From Pacificoceanicola sp049341065 (GTDB lineage: Bacteria; Pseudomonadota; Alphaproteobacteria; Rhodobacterales; Rhodobacteraceae), in contig NZ_JBMPIX010000018.1 in the NCBI RefSeq assembly GCF_049341065.1, forward strand, positions 22,370 through 86,369: a stretch of DNA of 64,000 nucleotides. Reading direction: 5' to 3'. The translations under genes and the position numbers were made by a program. Positions 9,148 to 19,361 of the stretch are shown in pieces (the stretch's first letter is position 1; every line of letters starts with the position of its first letter). The notes under the pieces were generated by a model that did no database searches, was not told the origin of the DNA, and saw only the letters and a list, made by a program, of their open reading frames with translations.

Positions 9148-11471
9148 TCAGCCGTCAGAAGCGGAGGCTTTTTGGAACTGAGCCGCGGGCTTTCCGGGCC
9201 TTCCAGCTTCAGATCCAATTCGCCGTCCTTGACCGAGACGTTGACGATGCCACCCTTGGCCAGCTTGCCGAACAGAAGCTCTTCGGCGAGCGGCTTTTTG
9301 ATGTATTCCTGAATCACACGGCCGAGCGGGCGCGCGCCCATCTTGTCGTCATAGCCCTTGTCGGCCAGCCATTCGGCGGCGGGCTTGCTCAGTTCTATGG
9401 TCACGTTGCGGTCCATCAGTTGCGCCTCAAGCTGAAGCACGAACTTTTCGACCACCTGCAGGATGGTATCCTTAGGCAGCGGAGCAAAGCTGATCACCGC
9501 ATCCAGACGGTTGCGGAATTCCGGCGTGAAGGTGCGCTCGATCGCGGCGGTATCTTCACCCTCGCGGCGGTCGCGACCAAAGCCTATAGCGGCCTTTGCC
9601 TGCTCGGCGGCGCCCGCGTTGGACGTCATGATCAGGATCACGTTGCGAAAGTCCACTGTCCTGCCATTGTGGTCAGTCAGGGTGCCGTGGTCCATCACCT
9701 GCAGCAAGATGTTGTAGACATCCGGGTGCGCCTTTTCCATTTCGTCCAGCAGCAGCACACAGTGCGGATGCTGATCGACGCCGTCGGTCAACTGACCGCC
9801 CTGATCAAAGCCGACATAGCCCGGAGGCGCACCAATCAGACGCGAAACCGCATGCTTCTCCATGTACTCGGACATGTCGAACCGCAGCAACTCCACCCCT
9901 AGGGTGCTTGCCAATTGCTTGGCCACCTCGGTTTTACCGACGCCCGTCGGGCCGGCAAAAAGATAGTTGCCGATGGGTTTTTCCGGCTCGCGGAGGCCAG
10001 CACGGGCCAGCTTGATTGCCGAGGACAGTGCCTCGATCGCCTTGTCCTGACCAAAGACCACGCGCTTGAGGCTCTTTTCCAGATCCTTGAGCACCTCAGC
10101 ATCGTCTTTGCTGACGTTTTTCGGAGGAATGCGGGCGATCTTGGCCACGACATTCTCGATCTCCTTGGTGCCGATGGTCTTACGGCGCTTGGATTCGGCC
10201 ACAAGGTGCTGCGCGGCACCGGCTTCGTCGATGACGTCGATGGCTTTGTCCGGCAGCTTGCGGTCATTCATGTAGCGCGCCGAAAGCTCGACCGCGGATT
10301 TGATCGCATCGGCAGTGTATTTCACGCCGTGGTGGTCCTCGAAATAGGGCTTGAGGCCCTTGAGGATCTTGATCGTGTCCTCGACCGAAGGCTCGTTCAC
10401 GTCAATCTTTTGGAACCGCCGCGACAGCGCGCGATCCTTTTCAAAGTGCTGACGGAATTCCTTGTAGGTGGTCGAGCCCATGCAGCGCAGTTTCCCGCCC
10501 TGAAGCGCCGGCTTCAGCAGGTTCGAGGCGTCCATAGCCCCACCCGAGGTTGCGCCAGCGCCGATCACGGTGTGAATCTCGTCGATGAAGAGCACCGCGT
10601 CCGGGTGATCTTCGAGTTCATTCACCACGGCCTTGAGCCGCTCTTCAAAGTCGCCGCGATAGCGGGTGCCTGCCAAAAGCGCGCCCATGTCGAGGCTGTA
10701 GATCGTGGTGTGGCTAAGAACTTCGGGAGTTTCGCCAGCGACGATCTTGCGGGCCAGTCCTTCGGCTATCGCGGTTTTGCCAACGCCGGGATCGCCAACC
10801 AGAAGCGGGTTGTTCTTGCGGCGGCGGCACAGCACCTGAATGCAGCGCTCAACCTCGTGATCACGACCGATCAGCGGGTCAATGTCACCATCGCGGGATT
10901 TCGCGTTCAGATCGACGCAATATTTCGCCAGAGCCGATTCCTTTTCGGCGCTTTGCGCTTCGGCTTCGTTCTGATGCGACTCTTCCTCTTCCGGAGCGCC
11001 CTGAACAGGCCGCGCTTCGCCGTAGGCCGGGTTCTTGGCGACGCCATGGGCGATGAAATTCACCGCGTCATAACGCGTCATGTCCTGTTCCTGAAGGAAA
11101 TAGGCCGCGTTCGACTCGCGTTCTGCAAAGATGGCGACAAGTACGTTGGCACCGGTCACTTCTGTACGTCCCGAGGACTGAACATGGATCGCCGCGCGCT
11201 GGATCACGCGCTGGAAAGCGGCGGTCGGCACCGCTTCCGATCCTTCGATGTCGGTCACGAGGTTGGACAGGTCTTCGTCGATGAACTCGACCAGCGTGGT
11301 GCGCAGTTCTTCGGTGTCGACCGAGCAGGCCTTCATCACCCGCACGGCGTCTGGTTCGTCAATCAACGCCAGTAGCAGATGCTCCAGCGTGGCAAACTCA
11401 TGGCTGCGCGAATTCGCCAGCGCGAGAGCCGAGTGGATTGCCTGCTCAAGGGTGTTCGAGAATGAAGGCAC
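9144..11471 (-). CDS. clpA: ATP-dependent Clp protease ATP-binding subunit ClpA
   Basis: ClpA is the AAA+ unfoldase that feeds substrates to ClpP. The 775-residue product has the Clp N-domain (starting PSFSNTLEQAIHSALALA), a first AAA module with Walker A GDPGVGKTAIAEGLA, and a second with AGPTGVGKTEVAKQLA. An IGF tripeptide (AAIGFGRDR) sits where the ClpP-docking IGL/IGF loop is expected, which supports ClpA over ClpB. I chose the GTG at 11469-11471: a clear AGGAG lies seven bases upstream and the protein then begins exactly like known ClpA. The frame is open 11 codons further but without support. No clpS is adjacent. It is followed by the M23 gene with a four-base overlap. Confidence 0.96.
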   Translation of the reverse strand: MPSFSNTLEQAIHSALALANSRSHEFATLEHLLLALIDEPDAVRVMKACSVDTEELRTTLVEFIDEDLSNLVTDIEGSEAVPTAAFQRVIQRAAIHVQSSGRTEVTGANVLVAIFAERESNAAYFLQEQDMTRYDAVNFIAHGVAKNPAYGEARPVQGAPEEEESHQNEAEAQSAEKESALAKYCVDLNAKSRDGDIDPLIGRDHEVERCIQVLCRRRKNNPLLVGDPGVGKTAIAEGLARKIVAGETPEVLSHTTIYSLDMGALLAGTRYRGDFEERLKAVVNELEDHPDAVLFIDEIHTVIGAGATSGGAMDASNLLKPALQGGKLRCMGSTTYKEFRQHFEKDRALSRRFQKIDVNEPSVEDTIKILKGLKPYFEDHHGVKYTADAIKSAVELSARYMNDRKLPDKAIDVIDEAGAAQHLVAESKRRKTIGTKEIENVVAKIARIPPKNVSKDDAEVLKDLEKSLKRVVFGQDKAIEALSSAIKLARAGLREPEKPIGNYLFAGPTGVGKTEVAKQLASTLGVELLRFDMSEYMEKHAVSRLIGAPPGYVGFDQGGQLTDGVDQHPHCVLLLDEMEKAHPDVYNILLQVMDHGTLTDHNGRTVDFRNVILIMTSNAGAAEQAKAAIGFGRDRREGEDTAAIERTFTPEFRNRLDAVISFAPLPKDTILQVVEKFVLQLEAQLMDRNVTIELSKPAAEWLADKGYDDKMGARPLGRVIQEYIKKPLAEELLFGKLAKGGIVNVSVKDGELDLKLEGPESPRLSSKKPPLLTAE

Positions 11472-11620
11472 TTGAGTGCTCCTCTTGATTTGCGCCGCTC
11501 CCAAGGGACCAGCATTGCCTCATTGTCTTAAAGTTTGGTCGATATTCCCAACTCTTCAAGTTTTTTCTATGTACGCACCGGTCACTTTTGCGGTTTCTCT
11601 GCAAAAAGACGTGATCGGCG

Positions 11621-12382
11621 TCAAAATTTATCCTTGCGGGCACGGATTTCGGTGAAGACCTCGACGTCCGAGGCGTTCTCCATTCCCAAGGCGCGTTTCA
11701 CGTCTGGATTTGAAGCCCGTAAGAAGGGGTTGGTGGCCAGTTCCAAAGAAAGCGGAACCTGGGCGGTGGGACGGCCCGCGGCGCGGGCTTGTGCGATTTC
11801 TTCTGCACGAAATTTAAGCGCAGAATTGTCCGGTTCAATAGTCAGCGCGAATTTCGCATTCGACGTCGTATATTCGTGACCCGAGTAAACAATGGTCTCG
11901 GGGGGCAGGGCGGCGAGTTTGGACAGGCTTTCCCACATCATTTCCGGCGTTCCTTCGAAGACACGCCCGCAGCCCAGCGCCATCAGGCTGTCAGCGGTAA
12001 AGACGGCGCCGCCGTTGGGAAAGTAGAATGCCATGTGTCCCAGCGTATGGCCCGGCACCATCAAGGGTACCGTGTAGGCTTCGCCCGTGCCGCCATTCAT
12101 GCCCTCTTCGAGTGCCATATCCAGCGGTGGCAGTTTGGCCTCTTCGGCCTTGGGGCCCATGACTTTGCAGCCATATCGTGCCTTGATCTCTTCGACACCC
12201 TGAACGTGATCCCAGTGGTGATGGGTCAACATGATGACACCGGGCGTCCAGCCCCTCGCGTCAAGTGCATCGATGATCGGGCCAGACTCGGGGGCGTCGA
12301 TCACGCATACGCCGTCGGGTCCTTTGACCAGATAGGCATAATTGTCGGACAGGCAGGGGATTGTGACGATTTCAAGGGGCAT
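11621..12382 (-). CDS. gloB: hydroxyacylglutathione hydrolase (glyoxalase II)
   Basis: GloB hydrolyses S-lactoylglutathione to lactate and glutathione, the second step of methylglyoxal detoxification. The 253-residue length is typical. The binuclear metal motif THHHWDH is at residues 53-59, followed by PGHTLGHMAFY (third histidine), FTADSLMALGCGRVFEGT (bridging aspartate) and YSGHEYTTSNAKFA (final histidine), all in canonical order. The start MPLEIVTIPCLSDNYAYL matches the family. It is divergent from the methyltransferase at 12445 with 62 bases between starts, a shared promoter region. Confidence 0.96.
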   Translation of the reverse strand: MPLEIVTIPCLSDNYAYLVKGPDGVCVIDAPESGPIIDALDARGWTPGVIMLTHHHWDHVQGVEEIKARYGCKVMGPKAEEAKLPPLDMALEEGMNGGTGEAYTVPLMVPGHTLGHMAFYFPNGGAVFTADSLMALGCGRVFEGTPEMMWESLSKLAALPPETIVYSGHEYTTSNAKFALTIEPDNSALKFRAEEIAQARAAGRPTAQVPLSLELATNPFLRASNPDVKRALGMENASDVEVFTEIRARKDKF

Positions 12383-12444
12383 GGTCTTTCCTTCCGCGCT
12401 TTGTCAGACTGGCTGCAGTCAAACGCATCAAGGGCCGGACTGCA

Positions 12445-13200
12445 ATGCATCTGGACGTGCAGACCTTACGGGACTTTTATTATCGCAGCGCGCTGGGGCG
12501 GGCGGCGCAGAAGGTCATTCGCAACCAGACCCTTGGATTCTGGCCCGAGGCCAAGCTGAAAGGGCAGACCGTCGCCGGATTTGGCTTTGCGGTGCCGCTT
12601 TTGCGCCCGTACCTCAAGGAATCCCGCAGGGTGATCGCGCTTATGCCTTCGCCGCAGGGGGTTATGCCCTGGCCCGCAGGGATGCCGAACGTGTCCGTCC
12701 TGTGCGAAGAGACCCAGTGGCCGATCGAGACCGGGCATGTGGATCGGCTGATCCTGATGCACGGGCTGGAGACATCCGAAAAGCCATCCGAGTTGTTGGA
12801 TGAATGTTACCGGGTTCTGGGGCCAGGGGGTAAAGCGCTGTTCGTGTTGCCGAACCGGTCAGGGCTTTGGGCGCGTTCGGATGCGACGCCGTTTGGGTAT
12901 GGGCGGCCCTATTCGCGCGGTCAGCTGGAAGTGCAGCTCAAGCGGCACGATTTTCTCCCCGAGGCGCATGTCTCGGTGCTGTACCAGCCGCCATCCACGC
13001 GGCGGTTCTGGATGAAGACGGCGCCGATGTGGGAACAGGCCGGGCGCGCCATTCCGGCGGTGATGGCCGGCGGCGTGATGATGGTCGTGGCCTCGAAGCG
13101 CTATCCGCCGACTCGCAAGGGACTGGGCGAGTCGGCGCGGGTTCTGAATCCGCTGGAGGTTCTTACCCCGAAGCCGGGCAAAGTGGCCAAGCCGATCTGA
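12445..13200 (+). CDS. class I SAM-dependent methyltransferase
   Basis: A 251-residue protein with a weak class I methyltransferase fold. A QTVAGFGFAVPLLRP stretch stands in place of the usual glycine-rich SAM loop. A later block, DECYRVLGPGGKALFVLPNR, is the common helix-turn-strand of Methyltransf_11 proteins. The substrate is unknown. Homologues next to gloB are common in Rhodobacterales, from memory of the group. The glycine loop is less regular than usual, so catalytic activity is not certain. The intergenic sequence immediately after the stop carries one copy of a repeat also found at 57735. Confidence 0.75.
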   Translation: MHLDVQTLRDFYYRSALGRAAQKVIRNQTLGFWPEAKLKGQTVAGFGFAVPLLRPYLKESRRVIALMPSPQGVMPWPAGMPNVSVLCEETQWPIETGHVDRLILMHGLETSEKPSELLDECYRVLGPGGKALFVLPNRSGLWARSDATPFGYGRPYSRGQLEVQLKRHDFLPEAHVSVLYQPPSTRRFWMKTAPMWEQAGRAIPAVMAGGVMMVVASKRYPPTRKGLGESARVLNPLEVLTPKPGKVAKPI

Positions 13201-13208
13201 GCTGGCCG

Positions 13209-13254
13209 CTGTGCGGCGCTCGCTTTTGCAAAGCATCGCCCCGCCCACCGTCCC
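13209..13254. repeat. dispersed intergenic repeat, copy 1
   Basis: Two conserved blocks, CTGTGCGGCGCTCGC (13209-13223) and TCGCCCCGCCCACCGTCCC (13236-13254), separated by a variable 12-base spacer. The same two blocks, identical except for one base, occur at 57735-57778 in another intergenic region. This copy lies between the stop of the methyltransferase and the degraded calcium-binding gene. Confidence 0.7.
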
Positions 13255-13255
13255 G

Positions 13256-14450
13256 TTACCGCCCGGTGGTCACGGTGATGTTGGACGGCAAGGTGCCGGG
13301 CACTGGCTCGAAGGGGGTGGCGGGCCCGCCGACAAAGCGCGCCAGTTCCACGCCGTTGCCAACGATCAGGTAGTCGTGCCGGATGCCATAATTCTGAGAG
13401 GGATCGGATGCGTTGGGCGCCACGGTAAATGACCCCGGCGTTCCGGCGGGCACCACGACGGCGATCTCGGCATCAATGGGCAGCCTGCGCATCAATCATC
13501 GCCACGGGCGTGATTGTCAGAGCTACTTCGCTACCTGCATCGCGTTCGAACACATCCTGACCGAATTGCACGTCCACCGCACTCCCGTCGTGGAAGGCCA
13601 CGTCGTAGCCGCTGCCCAGCGCACCGACGAACACGTCATCGCCTTCTTCACCGAAGGCTTCCATGTGGTCACCGGTGACAGTGAAGCTGTCGTTGCCCGC
13701 GCCGCCATAATATGTTGCCAGTGCCGGATTGTCGCCCGGTTCGGGCACCAGAACCGGTTCGATCGAGCTGATGTAAGGCGTGTCCGCGGGAGCGTCGGCG
13801 GCTTCATGCAGGAAGGTGTCATTGCCAGCCCCGGCCGCAACCTCCGGTGATCCGCCGGCCGTTGTCATCACATTGCTGCCTTCGCTAAGGTTCACCACGG
13901 CGCGCCCACCCTCATGGGTGGCAGCGTCATCCTCATCGCCGAACAGGTCCCCGCATCCGCCACTGTCACGGTCTCGCCGGGCGCGACCGTGAGGAAGGGC
14001 AGGTCCTTTCCGGTAACGTAATCATGCAGATACACGTCCTCTGTCGCGAGTGACATGACCCCCGGCAAAGCGATGTCGAAACCGGCCTGCGTGTCAGTCT
14101 CGACTTCAACCTAATGGGTTTTGTTTGCAAAAGTCAGGCCGCCTGGCAGGCCCTGATCGTCGTTGCGGTGTTGGCCAAGCCGGAAGTCCAGAACCAGCTT
14201 GTCTTCAACCGGCGTATAGTCCCCGATCGTTACCGCCTGCGGCGCGCCCAGCGTGCCATAGGGGTAGGTCGCGACCTCGAAACGGTCTTCGCCGTCACCG
14301 CCGGTCATAACGGCCCCGCCATTGTTGTCGGAGAGGTTCACGCGCAGGGTGTCATCCCCTGGTCCGCCTTCCAAGGTGCATGTGGCAACAGCCGTCATCA
14401 GAGCCCATCGTGAACAGACCCGCGAACAGCAATAGCGCCAAGACCATTCC
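13256..14450 (-). pseudogene. degraded RTX-like calcium-binding repeat protein
   Basis: Reading the minus strand from about 14450, pieces of one protein appear in successive frames. A hydrophobic leader (MVLALLLFAGLFTMG) is in one frame. A second frame, from about 14385, gives EGGPGDDTLRVNL and TGGDGEDRFEVATY and runs to a TAG at 14111-14113. The same frame continues sensibly after that stop (VETDTQAGFDIALPGVMSL). Another shift near 13945 leads to AGAGNDTF, YGGAGNDSF and GEEGDDVF. A last shift near 13480 leads to the C-terminus ending TVTTGR. That is at least three frameshifts and one nonsense codon in 1.2 kb, while both neighbours are intact. The GGxGxDxx nonapeptides identify RTX-type calcium-binding repeats. 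It may have been a membrane-anchored or exported protein. Confidence 0.8.
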
Positions 14451-14452
14451 AT

Positions 14453-14873
14453 TGATACTCTACGGTACGGTCGCAGATGTGGTCACAGAACGCCATGGAT
14501 CGGCAGGCATCAAGGGCAGATTCGCGGCGCACCCGCGCGCCGTGATTGAAAACGCGCGTGGACGATCGGGCATCTGGCGGCGATCCATGCACGCGAATTC
14601 GCACTGATTTGAAGTTTCGGAATCGGTAAATCCGCCCAAAACCTCATTTTTTTGTCGTTCAAAAGGTGCACACATGGTCGCACTTTAGCCAAGTGCCTGA
14701 AAACAAGAGGTTTAGCGTAAACGTTAAAAGAGTGTTAGTATGTTGCGACGTGGGATAGGCTCTGCTACATCCGCCGCGATCTATATTGCCTTGGACCTAA
14801 TCAAGGTGCGACCAAGCCCTCGGCCGCCCGGGATACCGGTGCGACACGGGGGCATTATATCGGAAGGGTGGAC
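14453..14873. other. non-coding region upstream of the ATP synthase operon
   Basis: About 420 bases between the dead calcium-binding gene and atpH. It should contain the atp promoter, but I could not identify a convincing one. The best candidate is TTGCGA (14743-14748), 17 bases, TACATC (14766-14771), which matches the -10 consensus poorly. A perfect nine-base inverted pair, CATGGATCG at 14493 and CGATCCATG at 14581, is present and may be chance. The few short open frames here have no family look or ribosome site. Confidence 0.4.
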
Positions 14874-15434
14874 GTGTCTGAATCAGCATCTGTTTCCTCC
14901 GGCATCGCCGAGCGCTATGCCACCGCCATCTTCGGGCTTGTGAAGGACGGTAACGATCTTCCCAAGCTTGAAGCTAATCTTGACGACTTGTCAGCAGCGT
15001 TGGACGGCAGTGCCGATCTGCGCGATCTGATCAGCTCGCCGATCTATTCGCGGGACGAGCAAGGCGCCGCCATCGTGGCTATTGCCAAGAAAATGGGCCT
15101 GATCCCCGCTGTGCAGAATGCGCTGGGTCTGATGGCTGCCAAGCGTCGCCTGTTCGTGGTGCCCGCCATGGTGCGCCGCCTGCGCGAGATGATCGCGACA
15201 GAAAAGGGTGAAGTGACCGCAGATGTGGTTTCGGCGCAGGCCCTGACCGCGGACCAGTCCAAGAAACTTGCCGAGACGCTCAAGGCCCAGATCGGCAGTG
15301 ACGTCAAAATCAATGCGACCGTTGATGAAAGCCTCATCGGCGGTCTTGTCGTTAAGGTGGGCTCCAAGATGATCGACACGTCGATCCGCGCAAAGCTCAA
15401 CTCCCTCCAGAATGCAATGAAAGAGGTCGGATAA
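14874..15434 (+). CDS. atpH: F1 ATP synthase delta subunit
   Basis: The delta (OSCP) subunit joins the F1 head to the peripheral stalk of the ATP synthase. It is 186 residues long from the GTG at 14874, the usual size. I chose this GTG because GGAAGGG lies about six bases upstream; a GTG two codons earlier (14868) is also possible. Family signs are SGIAERYATAIFGL at the N-terminus and the conserved C-terminal block ESLIGGLVVKVGSKMIDTS. It is the first gene of the operon, and its TAA is immediately followed by the atpA ATG. As in other alphaproteobacteria, the F0 genes are not adjacent. Confidence 0.95.
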   Translation: MSESASVSSGIAERYATAIFGLVKDGNDLPKLEANLDDLSAALDGSADLRDLISSPIYSRDEQGAAIVAIAKKMGLIPAVQNALGLMAAKRRLFVVPAMVRRLREMIATEKGEVTADVVSAQALTADQSKKLAETLKAQIGSDVKINATVDESLIGGLVVKVGSKMIDTSIRAKLNSLQNAMKEVG

Positions 15435-16973
15435 ATGGGTATCCAAGCAGCAGAGATTTCTGCGATCCTGAAGGACCAGATCAAGAACTTCGGCATGGAC
15501 GCCGAAGTTGCCGAGGTCGGTCGCGTGCTTTCCGTCGGTGACGGTATTGCCCGCGTCTATGGCCTCGACAACGTTCAGGCTGGCGAGATGGTCGAGTTCC
15601 CGGGTGGTATCATGGGAATGGCCCTGAACCTGGAAACCGACAACGTCGGTGTGGTTATCTTCGGTTCCGACCGGGACATCAAAGAAGGTGACATCGTCAA
15701 GCGCACCAACTCCATCGTGGACGTTCCTGCCGGGAACGAACTGCTGGGCCGCGTTGTTGACGGTCTGGGCAACCCGCTGGACGGCAAAGGCCCGCTGAAC
15801 GCGTCCGAGCGCCGCGTGGCAGACGTCAAGGCGCCGGGCATCATCCCGCGTAAATCGGTGCACGAGCCGATGGCAACCGGCCTCAAGGCTGTGGACGCCA
15901 TGATCCCGATCGGCCGTGGCCAGCGCGAGCTGATCATTGGCGACCGTCAGACCGGCAAGACTGCCGTTGCTCTGGACGCGATCCTGAACCAGAAGTCCTA
16001 CAACGAAGCCGCTGGCGACGATGAAGGCAAGAAGCTGTACTGCATCTACGTTGCCATCGGTCAGAAGCGTTCGACCGTTGCGCAGCTGGTGAAAAAGCTC
16101 GAAGAAACCGGCGCCATCGATTATTCGATCGTCGTTGCGGCAACCGCATCCGACCCGGCCCCCATGCAGTTCCTCGCGCCCTACGCCGCGACCGCCATGG
16201 CCGAGTTTTTCCGCGACAATGGCCGTCACGCCCTGATCATCTATGATGACCTGTCCAAGCAGGCCGTGTCCTACCGCCAGATGTCCCTGCTTCTGCGTCG
16301 CCCGCCGGGCCGCGAAGCTTACCCGGGCGACGTTTTCTATCTTCACTCGCGCCTGCTGGAGCGTTCGGCAAAGCTGAACGAAGACAATGGCTCGGGCTCG
16401 TTGACGGCTCTGCCGATCATCGAAACCCAGGGCGGCGACGTTTCGGCCTTTATTCCGACCAACGTGATCTCGATCACCGACGGTCAGATCTTCCTCGAAA
16501 CCGAACTGTTCTATCAGGGCATCCGTCCTGCCGTGAACACCGGTCTGTCGGTTTCGCGCGTTGGCTCCTCGGCTCAGACCAAGGCGATGTCTTCGGTTGC
16601 TGGTCCGGTGAAACTGTCGCTGGCTCAGTACCGCGAAATGGCGGCCTTTGCGCAGTTTGGTTCTGACCTCGACGCCGCAACCCAGCAGCTGCTGAACCGT
16701 GGTGCGCGTTTGACCGAGCTGATGAAGCAGCCGCAGTATTCGCCGCTGACCAACGCCGAGATCGTTTGTGTGATCTATGCCGGCACCAATGGTTATCTGG
16801 ACAAGATTTCTGTCGGTGATGTTGGCCGCTTTGAAGCTGGCCTGCTGGCACACCTGCGCGGCAAGAACGCTGACCTTCTGAATGATATCGAAACCAACGA
16901 TCAGAAGGTGAAGGGCGAGTTGGCCGACAAGATCAAGGCAGCACTCGACGATTTCGCCGCCGACTTCGCGTAA
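15435..16973 (+). CDS. atpA: F1 ATP synthase alpha subunit
   Basis: The 512-residue alpha subunit forms the non-catalytic nucleotide sites of the F1 hexamer. The Walker A motif is GDRQTGKTAVA near residue 170, and the arginine-finger block around VSRVGSSAQTKAM (about residue 370) is present. The start MGIQAAEISAILKDQIKNF is the classic alphaproteobacterial N-terminus. The ATG follows the atpH stop with no gap, so translation is presumably coupled. The next gene, atpG, starts 12 bases after its stop behind an AAGGAGATAAGG ribosome site. Confidence 0.98.
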   Translation: MGIQAAEISAILKDQIKNFGMDAEVAEVGRVLSVGDGIARVYGLDNVQAGEMVEFPGGIMGMALNLETDNVGVVIFGSDRDIKEGDIVKRTNSIVDVPAGNELLGRVVDGLGNPLDGKGPLNASERRVADVKAPGIIPRKSVHEPMATGLKAVDAMIPIGRGQRELIIGDRQTGKTAVALDAILNQKSYNEAAGDDEGKKLYCIYVAIGQKRSTVAQLVKKLEETGAIDYSIVVAATASDPAPMQFLAPYAATAMAEFFRDNGRHALIIYDDLSKQAVSYRQMSLLLRRPPGREAYPGDVFYLHSRLLERSAKLNEDNGSGSLTALPIIETQGGDVSAFIPTNVISITDGQIFLETELFYQGIRPAVNTGLSVSRVGSSAQTKAMSSVAGPVKLSLAQYREMAAFAQFGSDLDAATQQLLNRGARLTELMKQPQYSPLTNAEIVCVIYAGTNGYLDKISVGDVGRFEAGLLAHLRGKNADLLNDIETNDQKVKGELADKIKAALDDFAADFA

Positions 16974-16985
16974 GGAGATAAGGCA

Positions 16986-17867
16986 ATGCCAAATCTCAAG
17001 GACCTTAAAACCAGGATCGCGTCGGTCAAATCGACCCGCAAGATCACCAAGGCCATGCAGATGGTCGCGGCTGCAAAATTGCGCCGCGCCCAAGATGCGG
17101 CCGAAGCGGCCCGCCCCTACGCGGACCGTTTCAATGGTGTGATGGCGTCGTTGGCCGCTTCGGTCGGCACAAGTGACAGCGCGCCCCGGCTTTTGGCCGG
17201 GACGGGCAAAGACGATGTGCAGTTGCTCGTCGTGATGACTTCTGAACGTGGGCTTTGCGGTGGCTTCAACTCGAACATCGTGAAGCTTGCCAAGCTGAAG
17301 ATCGAAGAGCTGCGCGCGGCTGGCAAGACGGTCAAGATCCTGACTGTCGGCAAGAAGGGCCGCGAACAGCTGAGACGGGAGTATGGCAATCTGTCCATCG
17401 GCCACGTCGATCTGAGTGATGTCAAGCGCGTCGGCTACGGCAACGCTCAGGACATCGCGCGCGATATTCTGGCCCGTTTCGACAACGGTGAGTTCGACGT
17501 GGCGACGATTTTCTACGCCAAGTTCAACTCGGTCATCAGCCAAGATCCGACAGCCATGCAGATCATCCCCGCCGCTTACGAAAGCACCGGCGAGGAAGAC
17601 CAAGGTGCCTCGACGCTCTATGACTATGAGCCGAGCGAAGAGGAAATCCTTGCCGATCTGCTGCCGCGCGGTGTCGCGACTCAGATTTTCTCGGCTCTGC
17701 TCGAGAATGGCGCTTCTGAACAGGGTGCCCGGATGTCGGCCATGGACAACGCAACGCGCAATGCTGGCGAAATGATCGACAAGCTGACCATCCAGTACAA
17801 CCGTTCGCGTCAGGCCGTCATCACGAACGAACTGATCGAAATTATCTCGGGCGCCGAGGCGCTCTAA
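16986..17867 (+). CDS. atpG: F1 ATP synthase gamma subunit
   Basis: The 293-residue gamma subunit is the central rotor shaft of F1. The two long coiled-coil helices are recognisable: the N-terminal one with SVKSTRKITKAMQMVAAAKL and the C-terminal one with MDNATRNAGEMIDKLTIQYN, which carries the residues that contact the beta-subunit catch. The SERGLCGGFNSN block in the middle is also conserved. It lies between atpA and atpD, 16 bases before the latter, in the standard operon order. Confidence 0.98.
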   Translation: MPNLKDLKTRIASVKSTRKITKAMQMVAAAKLRRAQDAAEAARPYADRFNGVMASLAASVGTSDSAPRLLAGTGKDDVQLLVVMTSERGLCGGFNSNIVKLAKLKIEELRAAGKTVKILTVGKKGREQLRREYGNLSIGHVDLSDVKRVGYGNAQDIARDILARFDNGEFDVATIFYAKFNSVISQDPTAMQIIPAAYESTGEEDQGASTLYDYEPSEEEILADLLPRGVATQIFSALLENGASEQGARMSAMDNATRNAGEMIDKLTIQYNRSRQAVITNELIEIISGAEAL

Positions 17868-17883
17868 GAACCGGAGACGATTA

Positions 17884-19308
<1,425 letters not shown>

Positions 19309-19321
19309 CTCAACCCAGTCG

Positions 19322-19340
19322 GGGGGCCGCTGTGGCCCCC
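19322..19340 (+). other. GC-rich hairpin between atpD and atpC
   Basis: A seven-base stem GGGGGCC (19322-19328) pairs with GGCCCCC (19334-19340) around a five-base loop. No T-run follows, so it is not a standard terminator. It could stabilise the upstream mRNA or reduce flow into atpC. Confidence 0.6.
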
Positions 19341-19343
19341 TGA

Positions 19344-19361
19344 TGTGAAAGGAGTTTCACA
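19344..19361 (+). promoter_or_regulatory. ribosome site of atpC held in a hairpin loop
   Basis: TGTGAAA (19344-19350) and TTTCACA (19355-19361) are perfect inverted repeats that enclose GGAG, the ribosome-binding site of atpC, in a four-base loop. The last A of the stem is the first base of the start codon. This may tune epsilon-subunit translation; the structure is seen directly, the effect is inferred. Confidence 0.6.

Noticed and set aside
14743..14771. A promoter for the atp operon at TTGCGA-17-TACATC
   Set aside because: The -10 match is only half of consensus, and similar matches occur by chance in this region. It is mentioned only within the region entry.
14740..14943. A 67-codon frame across the atpH leader
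   Set aside because: It overlaps the conserved start of atpH in another frame, has no ribosome site and no family look.
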